Shown: in pieces, positions 36,187 to 50,748 of the stretch
How the letters are laid out: every line of letters starts with the position of its first letter
How positions within the stretch are numbered: position 1 is the first letter of the stretch
Source: Sycobia sp. Sy_11
Taxonomy: Eukaryota; Arthropoda; Insecta; Hymenoptera; Epichrysomallidae
Direction: 5' to 3'
Assembly: GCA_018907035.1 (NCBI GenBank)
Contig: JACCIC010000019.1
Coordinates: forward strand, 1,021,001 to 1,085,000
DNA length: 64,000 nt
Notes under the pieces: generated by a model
Database searches by the model: none
Told to the model about the DNA's origin: nothing
Seen by the model: the letters and a program-made list of their open reading frames with translations, nothing else
Translations under genes and position numbers: made by a program

Positions 36187-39100
36187 TATTGATTACAATA
36201 TACAAATAGATAATACAGTTTCGCGTATAATGCTCATGCAATAGTGTGAGAAACATTAATGAACCTTTCTGATTTCCAATCTAGTTTAATATTATATAAT
36301 ATTTCATCAATTAATGAAAGTGACATTCTCACGTGTGAAACTGTAAGAATTAAATTAGATGTATATGAGAGAATACAGAAGAAATTAACAAAAAGAGAGT
36401 AATAACAAAATAACACTGATACAGTTCAATAAAGGTAGCTTCTTACTACGTGCTTAAATGTAATCATCCCGTCTTAGTGTCTTCACATATACCGCACACC
36501 TGAATTCTGTAATTTCTGAACTCTGCACTTAAGTTCTTGTACTTTGCACTTAAGTATTATGGCTGAGCAATAAGTAGTCTATAAAGAAGAAATTGTAATA
36601 CTTTCATCGAGCCACTCAATAAAATCGTGAATTTATACTTCCGAAGGAAGTATTAGGCATATATCATACCAATAAATTTTCAGTAACATAGAGAATCTAC
36701 GTGAGGCGTGCACGAAAGACAACAGTTCAATATTACATCGGGACCGATGCGTCGATCCATATAGCCTTGGTTTCATGTGTATTCATTATGACTGCTAAGT
36801 AACATTCACCTATTTTGACATTACCTCCAAGCGCAATGCTAATTTCTAACGCATTAGTAAAGCGTTCATGTACATACGAAATAGAAATGGTTCATGTACA
36901 TACGGAATAAAAGATTCGCTAGCTCAGTAAGGTAATGACGGTACTGTATTACTGCCAGAATTTGCGAGAGTGAGAAAGAGACACATCTTTGATGCAACAA
37001 CATAGTATTCTGACAACAGTGAGGACGCATGTTAGATTAACTTCGCGTACTTGTGACGATGAGCGGCCAATCTGTGGTATTTTCTCAATGAAGCTCGTGA
37101 ATCTACCCGATTCGTTATCCTGCTATACGCCTGTTAGCTATTGATGTATTTGACCCTTCCATCGGGAACTACAACAAGCCCGACAACCCAGATATCGGTT
37201 ATATATTTATATCTTATTTAATTCATATGAAATAAATTACAAACACATGGTGGGACCTCCGTCGCTGATTAACATCGGCATTTGGCGGCATAAATAGAGC
37301 GACGTTAAATAATGTAAAAAAAAAAAAGAAGAAATTCACTCGCAACTATTTATTCACTTTCGAACTGCCAGTATCGATAACTCATTAATTAAAATTTACG
37401 TCCAAAATGTGGATCTTCAGCCGATTGATTTTTATACAGAGTAGGCTTATGATAAAGCAGAGAAAGTTGAGAATCGAGACAAGCCGAAGGACATAGTAAC
37501 GACAAGGCCGTGCGAGTACTTCACTAATTAAATAGAAACATTCCTACCGTCTACTCTAAATCCGTTCGGACGATTTTTGATAATGACGTTTATTCTACGG
37601 TCGCAATGACCATCGTTCATTTTTATTCCAAATCCCTTCGTCGCGCGAGCTTGCCTTAATCGCGCAGTATCACGCCGACGCGGCTTTGCCTTTACTTTTG
37701 CGCGTGCACCATTACGCATAAAAGAGAACAGGACCGCTGATCCTAATCCATTGTCTTTGCGACTTATAATCCAGGCCTACGACTCTCGGATCTGCTCATC
37801 GCCTAGCGTCTTCCTCGGTTTTATCGAGGCGGGGAGTTCGCGAATGCGTTGGCCTTGGAATAAGAAACTATGCGAGCGTTGCACCAGGTTGCATTTGATC
37901 CATATCATCGGCCTGAAGGAGAGAAACAGAGGGGCAGACAGAAGGCTGTTTTCTACGAAATGGTTAGATTTTTGAGAAACAGAAAGTTTACGGCTGACGA
38001 GCCGTGTCGGACGCATTATGCAAATTTGTAATATTGAAGGTAGACTCTATCTTTGTAAAAATATGGTATCTTTCAATGTCAGGATGAAATATTCCGCGAG
38101 CTAATAGCGTATTATATTTCGAGTAGGGGCGTCAAAGTGTATCTGGTAGCTCTGGTAAAACCAGGTACACAGATAGTGTTAGTGTATAGAAAATCAGAGA
38201 TAGGAACCCACGAAAAAAAATTAATCGACACTAAACTGAAATAGTAATCGCTAAAGCCACAAACTAAGCTATCAGAGAATATGTAATTTTTTCAACTTTC
38301 ACGTCCAGATTTTCATAAATGGGTAAAAATGAATAGTCTGAGGGTGTTACGAATTTTTACTTAATAACGTACAAAGTTAAAAATAAATTTTTAAGAAAAT
38401 TAATGTAATAGTTTAAGACTTAACATTTTTTAGACGTTATTGCCAAAGACATTTTATTTCAGAAACAATTAAAGTTAATAGATTTAATTAAAAATCAAAA
38501 TTACAAGAAAAAGACTTGAAAGAAACTTGAAAATAATGATGAATAAGAAATTCAAGAAGAGGAATCTCCTACATACAACAAAAGGTTGTATCTTTTTATC
38601 TGAAGTGTATATTGAAGCAACAGTCGTATTTACGATCGCCAATTCAATGAGAACGATTAAACTATTTGACAATAATACATGTAACTAAAGGAAAATTAGA
38701 TGCTTTAAATTTTAAGTATTTATCAAGTGAATTAATAATTCAATATAACGAACAATCTGAAGCATTCGTTTTACAGTGACTCAAATGATTTTTTTATTTT
38801 TTATTCTAATACGTTTGTATTGGGTTTTCAGATTGATTTTTCAGTGCTAAGTGTTTATAGACCTTAGGGCTCTCGAGTTCGAATTATAAAATTCAAGGAT
38901 GGGGTACAGAAATACCGGACACAGAAAAATAATGAAACGAGAGCCCTCTGATCTAAAGCGTTCATCAACTACAAACACAAAATTATTTTTCAATAGAGTA
39001 TTCATAAAGTATGACTTTATGGACTGTCGTTATAAACACGTGTTACGTACTATATCAAAAAAGTCTTTATCGTATCTTCGTCGTAAAGTACAACTTTACG

Positions 39101-39640
39101 GCCAACTATGATAAATCACGCCCAAAGCTGTATGAAGCAGGACGATAACGTAAAGGACCATACAGTCGTAATTTACGTGTTCGAAATAATTCGTAAAATT
39201 GGTAATTTACGTATAATCTATATCGAAAAGTATATTAGTCCCCAAACGGTTGTAAGGTTTAATGATCTCTTGTATACCCTTATCTACTTTTACGACCCAA
39301 GCTACGAAAAGTACTATTTCACAAATGTCTAGGATAATAAAAGCTTTTTATATGCCATTGTAATACCGAAATGTACCTTACATGCTTCGTCGGGTGTGGG
39401 CAGGCCTAAACGATTTTACGATGTAAGTAATCAATTTCTCTAGCCATATTGAAACTAACCAACTCATGCCAACATACAATCAAATATTTCTTAACGAATC
39501 CGTAATTTATTTACACTGTTGGCATTCGTATACACATCCGACCAAGTAACATGGGAGCAAATAGTTTCTCCGTTGTCGAGTTTTTTTTTTTTAATAACAA
39601 TTTTTACCGCGTTACGAATTGAAAATGCACGGATTTGCAC
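35251..39640. other. Unique AT-rich DNA, few arrays
   Basis: Only one (TA)n array (36143-36183). Contains a 26-bp near-tandem duplication at 36864, a moderately GC-rich patch 37550-38010 with opposed open frames, an inverted repeat at 38866/38938 and three 20-bp palindromes in 39003-39211. I recognise no gene. Confidence 0.55.
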
Positions 39641-39747
39641 ATATAATCAAGCTCGAAGAATAGAAGAACCATTCCAATTCCTTGTTTCGCCGCTTCGCCA
39701 GCTCGCTAAGGATTCGCAACGAAACGAGCCATCGATGAATGTATACA

Positions 39748-39806
<59 letters not shown>

Positions 39807-40262
39807 CAGCTCGATCCAAGGTCAAACCGGCATCGGAGCACAATACAACACCATCGGGCGGGGCAAAGAGGAAGAAAAGGAGAAGGACGATATGGGCACG
39901 CACGCAGACAGGCACGCACGCGACGCGCCCAACCGCACACACGCACATAGGTATATATATATATGTATAGTGGCCGCGCGGATCTCGCAGCGTAACCCCG
40001 AGGGCGCTCGGGCCCATCAAGGGCGCTCGCGCGCGATTCCCCGATGCCGGGCCGCGCTGCGGCGGTCCCTCTCCCGCGCTTCCGTGGGCGCGGGGCCCGA
40101 CGGCGGCGCTCCCCTTCCCCCCCCCCGCCAGTCCTCGCCCGGCCCTGCTGCGCGCGTGGCCTCGCGCTCGTCTCTCCTCTCCGCGCCACGGTGCGACGCG
40201 ATGCGCGACGGCGGGTCGGCGAAGGGCATCGTCGCCGGGTCCCGCCGCGCGCGCGATTCGTG

Positions 40263-40312
<50 letters not shown>

Positions 40313-40330
40313 CTCCCGCGCTCCGAGAGG
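39641..40330. other. GC-rich island flanked by TA arrays
   Basis: The CpG-rich core 39880-40260 lies between (TA)n 39755-39803 and 40265-40311. Open frames are Arg/Ala/Pro-rich on both strands, with no domain. Confidence 0.4.
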
Positions 40331-41131
40331 TAGGTATCCGTCGTCCCTGAAGTGTATATATATATCGAATTTCTTTGGCCGTGTCCTTGTATCACGCTAA
40401 AGGGCTCCTTTTCACACACATACACACAGTTGCCTATCACGCACGGACTTGGGACTTGTAGCGTAAGAAAAATCGAGCGGAAAGTCAACGGGGACGGATT
40501 TTCGAAGAGCGCCCGTACAACCTTCGAGTTCGTTGACGAGTTGTAGGCTCGTTGTTTTTTCGCGATACGCGCGATTAAGGATGAAAAAGAGAAAAATTAA
40601 TTGGTTTAACGAATTTATCCCGGGCGCTACGAAAGTAACAGTTATCGACCAATGTCGCAGATATCGTCAGGATAAACGGCCCCTGTCGCTGGAAATTTTG
40701 TCGATAGACAAGCGACGTTTCTGAAATAAAATTCGGCCGTTCCGTTAGATTCGTCACTGCGCGCAGACACGTATAGCAATTTCATGAATATATTTTTTAA
40801 TCGGTGTCAGACTCATTCTAAGAGGGGGATTGGTAGTATATTTTGTAAGAGCATAGGGGTCTTTAACATCGGTAGCCCGCTCAGCTTCAGCACCACAAAG
40901 CCCCCCGCCCCTTCCTAGGATCCAACACTGACTACACAATACCGCGGGTGCATTCTCTCCTGGTGCGCGCGCGAATAACACGGCGGCTCACTCGTGGGGG
41001 CTCGCACACACACACATATATATATATATATGTAATATCCGCGAACAGCACAAGGTCGACACCCGCAGGCTGTTAATGCGCGAGCAGAGGCGACGAACGG
41101 CTTCCAAGCTATATGCAGTGAGCGCGTAAGT

Positions 41132-41187
<56 letters not shown>

Positions 41188-41376
41188 TGCCGAGGCATGC
41201 CGAGGGATATACACGCATGCGAACATGGGAACGCGGTTCTGGATTTACCGTTGCACCAGTATATAGAGCCGCGTGCGTTCTCGCCTAATAGTGCGTTGAC
41301 TCGGGCAGATGTCTGTGTACGTAAGTGCATGTATATGTATGCGCGCGCGCATGCTTACGCATATCTATGCGTGCGC

Positions 41377-41422
<46 letters not shown>

Positions 41423-42377
41423 ATATATACCTGTATAAACGCACATGTCTCTCACTGTATAGGATATTTTGCGCTGACCATGCACGCAGGTATAAATCGC
41501 AACGATCGTCCTGCCTCTTAGGTTCGCGCTGAGTATTCGAAAAAATGTATCGATTGACGAATTTTTACAAGCCAATATCGAGTATGAAACATACGCTCAA
41601 AATTTCCTTGTCAAGGAATGACGGGTTTTTTTTTTGCTATACTATAACTATAAAATTTGAATCAACAAAGACAGAACAACATTATTCGTCTGTGTATATA
41701 AAGTTTTTCTTCTTTCACATTTTTTTTAGAAACCGTGAAGATTTTAATATTAATTTGTTTATTACCGATAACGAAGACCGTAACTTGTTTATATAGAAAA
41801 CGTTTACATTAAAGCGAATGCTAAATATTTCAATAAAGAATGTTGTTCTCAATATTCATTGAAATTTCCCATTTATTTCTACAACTCTGTATAAAGTAAT
41901 AGGTTCATCCGTCCATTAAAAAAAAAAAACGCATTTCCCATTTAACAAACAATAAGTAACAGCGGATAATACTTTTGCACTGCCAAAAAAAGTCGTCGCC
42001 GAACCTTTTTAAATGTTTGCTTTTCTCACGAAATAAATTCAATACTATTAAAAAGAAAAAATAGAAAACGAAACTTCGAATTTTTTCTCTGTTACAACCC
42101 GTAGTTAAAGAAAATATCGCTTTGCAAACTGAATTTTGAGAAAATTTGTTGAAATTCTAGAAAATTGAGGAGAAATCTATTAATTGATTAAATGTTATTA
42201 GGTTTATTAGTTAGCACATAGGACTATCTTTCCTCCTATGCGAATTCGATTATTCATACTAACTTATTCAAACAATGAAATGATTATTGTATCAAAATAT
42301 ACTATATCGATCGAAAAATTAATTTTGACACATAAAAGCAAAGATAGTAACAAAAAAAAAACCGGAAGTTGGCATAC

Positions 42378-42441
<64 letters not shown>

Positions 42442-43811
42442 GTATGTAGGTATATATGGATTTAGTCTAATTTATTATATGTAAAAAAAGCACAATTTAC
42501 ATTTGAAATGAAAATAATGTAAAAAAAGAGCAGTCTAATGAAGTGAAATAATTCAAATATTATAATACTTAAAAGATCTGTCAGATAATAAAGTTCTCCT
42601 TGACATTAATTATCGTGACCGACGGTTCAAAATGAACACCGGGTGGCTGAAAACACGATTCAAAGAAAGTTTCTACGACGGTGTCGATTAAATGGTTAAG
42701 ATCGATTATAATTGAAAATTAGTTCAAGGGCTCATTGCTTGAATATTGTTTTCTAATTTATCTATCCATTATTTAAAATCGTCATAATATAAGAATTATA
42801 CGAGTGCTCTACATGAAAACAAAAAAAAAAAAAAAAAACAAAAAAAAAAACAATAAAATTCAAATATTAACATCCAAAAATATGTAGAGCCTTTAAAATA
42901 CTTTACAATTCCAAGGCTTGTAATATAAAAAATAATTTTTTTTTTCAATAAATATCGAACAATTTATAAAATACATCGTAGTAGTGAGGTTAAATATAAT
43001 TATAGAATCGTACAAAAGATCTGCTCGTAACATTGAGAATCGGAAATCTATAGAATGAGTAGGCATATATATATATATTGAATTTATGGGTAATTTTTAT
43101 ATTTTTTAGTCTGCGTAATTATTGGATCCTCGCGTCGCGCCGCGCAAAATCACAAAAGCGACAATCAGACGAGGCCAGAAACACATGTACCGAGAATCGT
43201 TACATCGCGGTGCCGCGCTTGAATAGACCAAGGCGCCAACGAGCCTCTCATTATATTCCATCTCTATTTACACGCTTACATTATTAACATCATAATGCGC
43301 GCCTGTAATTTCATTTGTAATCGATTCGGATCCGCGCCGTGAATTTCCGACGGCTTCCAAGCGGCTTCGTTCCGCCACGATTGCGCTCAGGCCAATTTTG
43401 GTATTTTTCAACGCGCGGCAAACGTCGCCTCGTAACCCTGCGAAGGAACTTGTCGAATTTTTTCTCGTCTCGACAGTCGACTACGCGGACGGGGCGGTAG
43501 AAAATTAGATCGTAAATCAGTGCCAGAAGGGAGCGGATTAGGGATGTCATAAAGAGCCCCCCTCCCCTCCATCCCGCGGCCTTATCTGTCGAAGGATTAC
43601 TTGCCTTTCGACGGAAAGTAAAGAGCCCGATTTCAAGAGCTCGCTACGTCCAATCCCGACCTCCGCGAGGACTTTTAAGAAGATCTTACGGTTTCGCTTT
43701 ACCGGGTGGCTCGTATCGTCATTTATATTTTGCGCGCGCGCCCGTCTTTATATCGGTTCAGGGTCACATATGGAGCAAAGCTGTGTGCGTCGGATGCCCG
43801 TATGTACAATA
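40331..43811. other. AT-rich non-coding DNA
   Basis: Contains (GA)n 41145-41187, (TA)n 41380-41420 and 42379-42437, and an A-rich run 42823-42851. No gene recognised. Confidence 0.6.
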
Positions 43812-44733
43812 GACTAGGATCCCCCGTCACGGCTTCGCCCGAGATAATAATTTAATCAATTTTATTAAACAATTCAATAATATTTATGTAAAAAATACAA
43901 CATTCAATAAATATAATATAAGATAAATCTACATTCCTACGGATAATTTTACCTATCGTTGCTTTTGTAGAAAAAAGGTGCTCGGCACCCGCCTCGAAAG
44001 GGTGTTATTTCAATGATCATTCTTTGGTTTCAAATTCAGTTGGCACCAGAAACTATATATAATATATATATATATACACCTTCGACGTACGGCATCTACA
44101 GGGAATAATTGCACGTTCGCGTTCGAACAGTAGAAAGAGATGACCAGTTGTCCCGGGCGACTTTCACGCGGAGTCTTGTATTCCGACGACAGGACACGGA
44201 CTCTCAGTTTTCTCGGGACGAATTTTACGGGGAGTTTCGCGCTCGGAGGACGGAATACTTGCCAGACCGACTTATGAGGGAAGTTTTTGTGGAATTCTCC
44301 GTGGAAGTCGTGCCCGCATAGCTGGACTACGCTTCTACTGTCCGTACATGAAACACCTCGTAGAAGTCGTCAGGAAATACCTGGACATAGTTTCTTGAGA
44401 CACTATTTAGCTATAGTGGTCGAAACTGAAATTGAAGATAAACGAAAAATGTTCGAAATAGCACCCGATCGAAACGAACGGTGAGGTAGCACCTGTAGAA
44501 ACGAAAGCGACGTTATTATAAACGATCTTATACGTAGTTTTATGATTCTTGGCGAAATACCTTCTTTTTTGCTATCATTTTTTTTTTTTTTTTTATTTTG
44601 AAAAAAAATATAGCCTACGTCCTTCCAAAGATAGTACAGAATATGTATTTCGAATTTCAGAAGAATCGGTTCAGTAGTTTTTTTGTTTGACGTGTACAAA
44701 TAAAAAAACCAGCTTTGTCTTTACATATTAGTT
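43812..44733 (+). mobile_element. Diverged element with RTE-like non-LTR retrotransposon ends
   Basis: The left end (actaggat..ggcttcgcccgag) has the form commonly seen at insect RTE-type or SINE insertions. The right end carries the familiar tail motifs atagcctacgtccttcc, gaatcggttcagtagttt and an A-rich tail followed by tttgtctttacatattagt. No reverse transcriptase can be read, so it is a non-autonomous or badly decayed copy of about 0.9 kb. It contains roughly 60-bp internal subrepeats (starts near 44151 and 44211). A related copy lies at 55381. Family assignment is from motif memory. Confidence 0.55.
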
Positions 44734-44840
44734 TAATTTTCGAGAATTATTACGTAACGACTGGGCGCCCGATACGCTGCGCTCAAGGGCAAAGATTGTA
44801 AGCAACTTGCGAATAAGAATGCAACCGCCGAAAATTACAA

Positions 44841-44889
<49 letters not shown>

Positions 44890-46671
44890 ATGTGCATGTA
44901 TGCTCGACCCGTGCGTAAAACCAGAGACTATACTCGTCATATCGTACGTAACGGCGAAACGACTGATAAAACAAGTAGCCAAGCGTCTCGAATCTATGCG
45001 TGTATGCGTATAAAATTGAATTGATGCGAATTAATCTCTACGATAGTATACGTAATACATTATATGGCTGTGAAATCCTCGTTCGAAGTGCACATTTTAT
45101 ATTTAATATGGACTAGCGGATGTGAGATATTGAATTTGAAGAAAAAATAAAAAAAAAGTAAAAAAAAATGTATTGTAGGGTGCTCAGCACATAATGATAG
45201 GCTAAACATTACCGTTTAACCTACTATTCTTATTATAATTCTTATTATTATGATTGTTATTCAACATATATCTGTTAATTATTAAAAATTATTTAAAATC
45301 CAATCCTCTGTTTCGTTAAAGTTTCAAATTGTTATATATACAAATATTGAGTAATTTAAATTGCACATCGAATCGTAATGCGTAAGGCATGGATTTTATG
45401 CCCGCTTCGCTCTATAAACGTGTATATGGGAGCAGATAGAAGCCATAATACGCCACTGTAGCGCTACACGAACGCGGATGGAAAAATATCGGCCTCCCTC
45501 GTGGGCGAAAGAAAAGAATACGGTGTGTGCACACGCGCGCCCTCCTGTCGGTAGATCGATCTTCTTTTCATCGCTCGTCTCTTTATTGCAGCGGCAAAGG
45601 AGGACAATGTACTCGCATTAAAATAAACATCGCTTCGATATACACATACACATACATGTATACACATATCTTAGCGATTAGCATTATAAAGCTCCCGGAT
45701 CATCAGCCGTGCGGCTGATGTATAAAACGCCGCGTTCTTACCTCGTACAGCACAGGGGGGGCAGGGCCGCGCGCGCACGCGCTTATCATCGGCGTCATCA
45801 TCATTGAAATAAATTTGAGCATCGCGAGGGACTGAGTGCGGTAAGATAAGCCCCGCGGTAACGCTGGATGATACGCGTATATGTATATAATACAGTGCCC
45901 CCGCATTACACCACACACACACACACACACACACACGAGTATAAAAGAATTAACAGTAAGAGAGAAGAAGAGTAACTTATGATAGATCGAAATAAAAACA
46001 ACGTTGCAAAGAATATTAAGCATCAAATTGCTTGAAGAAATAGAAAAGCTCGGATACTGTGCAAAAAAACATATATTACCATTAGCGTTTCGACAACCTG
46101 GATTTCCCGGCTAAAGTCGCGATTGTTACAATTTTCGTGTTGTAACATGTACATGTTATATGCATGTTCTTTACTCTCCTTTTTTTTTTTTATTTTCAGA
46201 ATATTTCTCTTTTGCTAATGGAAAAGCACTTTTTCGTTGCAGATAACATTGCCCCGGTGACGCTCGTATTATTCAGAAAAACGGTAAAAATTACGGGGCT
46301 GCATAAATGCATTATGTAATGTATACTTACAAGCATTACAGCTTCATTTAGTTGGCTTTGTAAAAAAAAAAAAAAAAAAAAAAAAATAGAAAAACCTCGT
46401 TGAATTTCTCGAAGCTGAAATATATAAATCGCATCCTTTATGTATCGTACAAGCTCGGGCGGTAGAGCCGGATTCGCGCGGATATTATAAGGGGATCGCA
46501 TATGTGCATCGCTATGCCATATAGCATCCCAATAAGCGTAGTCTGGTAGCGGAATCGATGGGACGCTTCGTGTCGCAATCATATTCATTACACAAATTGC
46601 GTTATATCATAATGTATATCACTTATAAATATACACATATCTATATATATGTATATATATGTATGATTAGG

Positions 46672-46751
<80 letters not shown>

Positions 46752-46926
46752 ATATATATGTTATAGGGATGATAAGCTACCCTCCCCCGCACATCCACCA
46801 TAATCTTATATATAGTACACAATGTATCGAACGCGCGAGCGGGCCTCGTGCGTCGCGGATGCCTGGATGCGGTCGAGCGGGAGAAAGCGAGTCTTAACAC
46901 GCCTTGGCCACTGCTCCCTCTCACTT

Positions 46927-46989
<63 letters not shown>

Positions 46990-47473
46990 GAGCCCTTTTC
47001 GAGGACGATCTCTCACACCCTTCGGTCCTTTTACTTATGCGCACGTGGCACAAGGTCGCGACCTCTCTCCCGTCCCCCTCGCCCTCCTCTCGTGGTGCCA
47101 CCACCCTCGTTTTCTTGCCGCGGCGGGGGAACCATAGCGTGGAGGGGAGGGGGAACGACGAGTGGCTAGGGACCGGAGATTCTTTTTTTTTTGCTCTTCG
47201 TTTCTTTTTTTTCCTACGTGCGCTTGTTTGCGTATATATATATATATATTATATGTACCGTATACACACTCGCCACGCTTATTAACAAGCGCCCCCCCTT
47301 CCTTCCTCCCTGTATGGGATCTGCGTCAGGGCTCCTTCTCTTTCTTTCTTTCGATATGCGTGTTTGCGCGAGCCAGTAAGATCCACCACGGCCTCGCGTA
47401 AACGATTTGACCCTGTGGTGGAAGGTTGAACCCCGCGCGTTATATAGAGAGATCGGCTTTTCAGGATATTATG

Positions 47474-47523
<50 letters not shown>

Positions 47524-48277
47524 CATACACACATATATAATTTAATGAAAGCTCCAGCGCCGTCCCTTCATCAATCGGATAACGAGTATTTTCGTCCGCA
47601 AGTTTCGAGACGGAACAATACACTCTCCGTTTCGTTTTTTCCTTTTATCCAGACATCGGGACATTGTTCGATCTCGGAAGCGATGAGATTACAGGAAGAT
47701 TTATAGATACGCACCCGATGTACTAAGCGCGAATGAACAAAACGGCCCATTAAATCGTTCGAATGCTTGACAATGATACAAAGCTTTTTTTTTTTTCGAC
47801 ATACAATTGAGAACGCTTTTTGGTTTTGCGCAATGCATAATCGAAAGATCATTTTCACGTGCTCGGCTTCGTTAACTGTTCTACGTAGATTGTTTTTTTT
47901 TTTTTTTGTATACAACGATGGAGTCACTTCATTTGCGATATAACAGCAATAAGTCAAAATTGATCCAATGCAAAGTTAAATCTAATTTTTTATAAGTCGT
48001 TAATTAATTAATTTATCAATCATTATGTCTATCGCACTATCGTCTGTCGTCTTGGTGATATAATTAATCATACATATAGATATTAGGCATTAAGCACACC
48101 GAATGCACCATCTGTGTCAATTTTTTAAACTGGCACGCGATGAAAATCGAACGAAGGCAATTTTGCTAAATTCTTCGATAACCGACGAAATTCGCCGTGA
48201 ATATTTCTGGATATACAAAGTGAAAATTCATCAGGGGACTCAAGGATCCTGGAGCAACCTATCTTCGACGGTGTATC

Positions 48278-48316
<39 letters not shown>

Positions 48317-48643
48317 GTTCTCGATATCGTTGTCGACGTATGTGTATACAAAGGAGAAAAAGTGGAGCAAAAGAGACGGGGCGAGCGGGTAGGAGTTATA
48401 TAATAGGCGACTTACGCCGCATGAGGACAGCCATGCCGCCTGAAATCCGAAAAAAAGGAGGTCACAAGGGGAGCGGGAGGAGGGGGGGGGCAACCGCCTC
48501 GCACAAAAGCCGAGGGGAAAACGAAGGTTTTCCTAACCCCTAATACGCGTAAATTTACGAGCAGCGCGACCTTCTGCCTCCTCTCCGTTGCGTATAACAG
48601 ACGAGTCGTGTAGCGGTGCGCCTCTTTCTCTTTCTCCGCCTCG

Positions 48644-48680
<37 letters not shown>

Positions 48681-49200
48681 AGGCCAACTCGCGTAATCGG
48701 GGAAGGGCAGGCGCGTGTAATTTCGCTCCTCGATCGCGGCGGCCGAAGACGTACTTCGCCTCATCACCCCGCCCTCCCCGCCGCGATCTTTTCCCTCTCT
48801 CTCTCTCTTTTTCGTTATTTCGTTCGCTTTATAACGGGTGCGCGCGCTAGTTTATATTGCGGAGCGACGAAATCGAAAAGGAATTCGGGCCGCGAGATAC
48901 GACGTATCCGGCCGATGACGGGAAACGACGAGGAGCGCGCGCGTGTTTTTACAGACCCTCATCCCCCCCCTTCCCCCTGACCGCCAAAGTAGGATTTACA
49001 TTTGCTCCTAGATACGTAGAAATAAAAGAGATCTTGACGATGTCGGCTCCTTTTCACCTTGGAGAAACTTTCAACCCTCCCCCCCTCTCCCATTCCCCCT
49101 ACACCACGACCACCGTATACGAACAGTGGAGTGGGGGGGGGGGAGCAGGGAGGATAGAGAAAAGACCAAATGGGCTATAGAGCGCGAGGGAAATAGGTCC
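44734..49200. other. Mixed non-coding DNA
   Basis: (TA)n 44847-44886, 46675-46704, 46713-46747 and 47477-47519; (CA)n 45911-45936; A run 46364-46386; (CT)n 46931-46983; (ATT)n 48279-48316; CT-rich 48648-48680. A 9-bp hairpin lies at 45701-45720. GC-rich patches are at 47040-47160 and 48540-49130. No gene recognised. Confidence 0.55.
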
Positions 49201-49474
49201 GCGAACGTAAATTGTATTGTTATTCTGTGTGCCCATCGGGGTCGGGATACTCTGTTTGTTGTCCTCAAAGAATTAGAGCAGTCGATTTAAATAGGGACGA
49301 TTTTAGGGCTTTGATGCTACTGATGGATCAATGATCACACCTATGATGCACAAAATAAGAATAACAAAAGTCTATTAAACGTACTATTCTACAAGGTCTT
49401 CTATAACGCGCGCGCGCGCGTGTGTGTAGGAATTGTAAGTTCAAATTGAATTCCATGATTTTCCATATCAAGCG

Positions 49475-49531
<57 letters not shown>

Positions 49532-49679
49532 CAACTTTGCCTCTGAGGCTGGGTTTAAAAATCTCAAGAATATTGAACATCGGGCAGAGATTGAAAAAAT
49601 TTATCAAATTCCATGCTAATCCATTGAAAACGATAAGTTCAAAGGCGTACTTCTATCGTTCCCGTATAATAAATTAACG

Positions 49680-49736
<57 letters not shown>

Positions 49737-50145
49737 GAAATTCCATATTTGTTTTGGAAACCAACTAGGTAAACATAGAATAACATTAATAATCGTATAA
49801 TCATCTACAATCTTCAGGGTCATTCAACTAAATATAGAATATATAGAATAAGTTTGAAGCTTCTCAATACATATATATAATATATATACTATGTAATTTA
49901 TTATTACTATATGCTATATTCAAAAGAGATTCCATTATGAAAGAAAAAATATATAATATATATCTAGCGAGTGCCAGCTCTTACATAGGAAAACGAATTC
50001 TACAATAATATCTTTGATCGTTTTTCATCTATAAAGCCATCGAACCACATCGGAAGTTTTTTCAAAGGAGTTAGTTGTACAAGGGGAAACAAATCAATTC
50101 TTCCGTCAAGTTGGATTGTATAGAAATAATATTCAAAGAAAATAA

Positions 50146-50184
<39 letters not shown>

Positions 50185-50396
50185 TATAATCTAAAATTAT
50201 ACTTATTCCCAAGGGAGTTTCTTGGAGATTCAATTTTACTAATCGAACGACCGAAAAATAAATACAGCCGAAACCGCGAAAGAACTTTCGCAGCATTTAA
50301 GGCTATTATAACGAAAAAATCCTGTCTCCCACAGAATTCGTCTCTGCCGTCCCCCTGTCAAGGCAAAGAACCAGTGAGGATCTCTCATTCTCAAGG

Positions 50397-50452
<56 letters not shown>

Positions 50453-50696
50453 GTGTGTGTGTATACATACTATGAATTCACTTTCCCCTGCCCGCGTTTT
50501 TGGGAGCAGGAGAGATCCCCCTTTCTTTTGCCACGGTGCCTATGTCCGACCTGATCCGACCTTGTACTACCTATATAGAACTCGCGCGGCCTCTTCTTCC
50601 TTTGCCCGGGCTTTCGTTACCAGCTCGCACGTTTCGCGCACACTGGGCACGTGACTACGGACAATTTCTTTTCCCTCCGATGTAACACAGTAAGTT

Positions 50697-50748
<52 letters not shown>

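Noticed and set aside
38899..39332. Two adjacent small open frames of about 70 codons each
   Set aside because: The sequence is dominated by palindromes and AT-rich codons; no recognisable protein.
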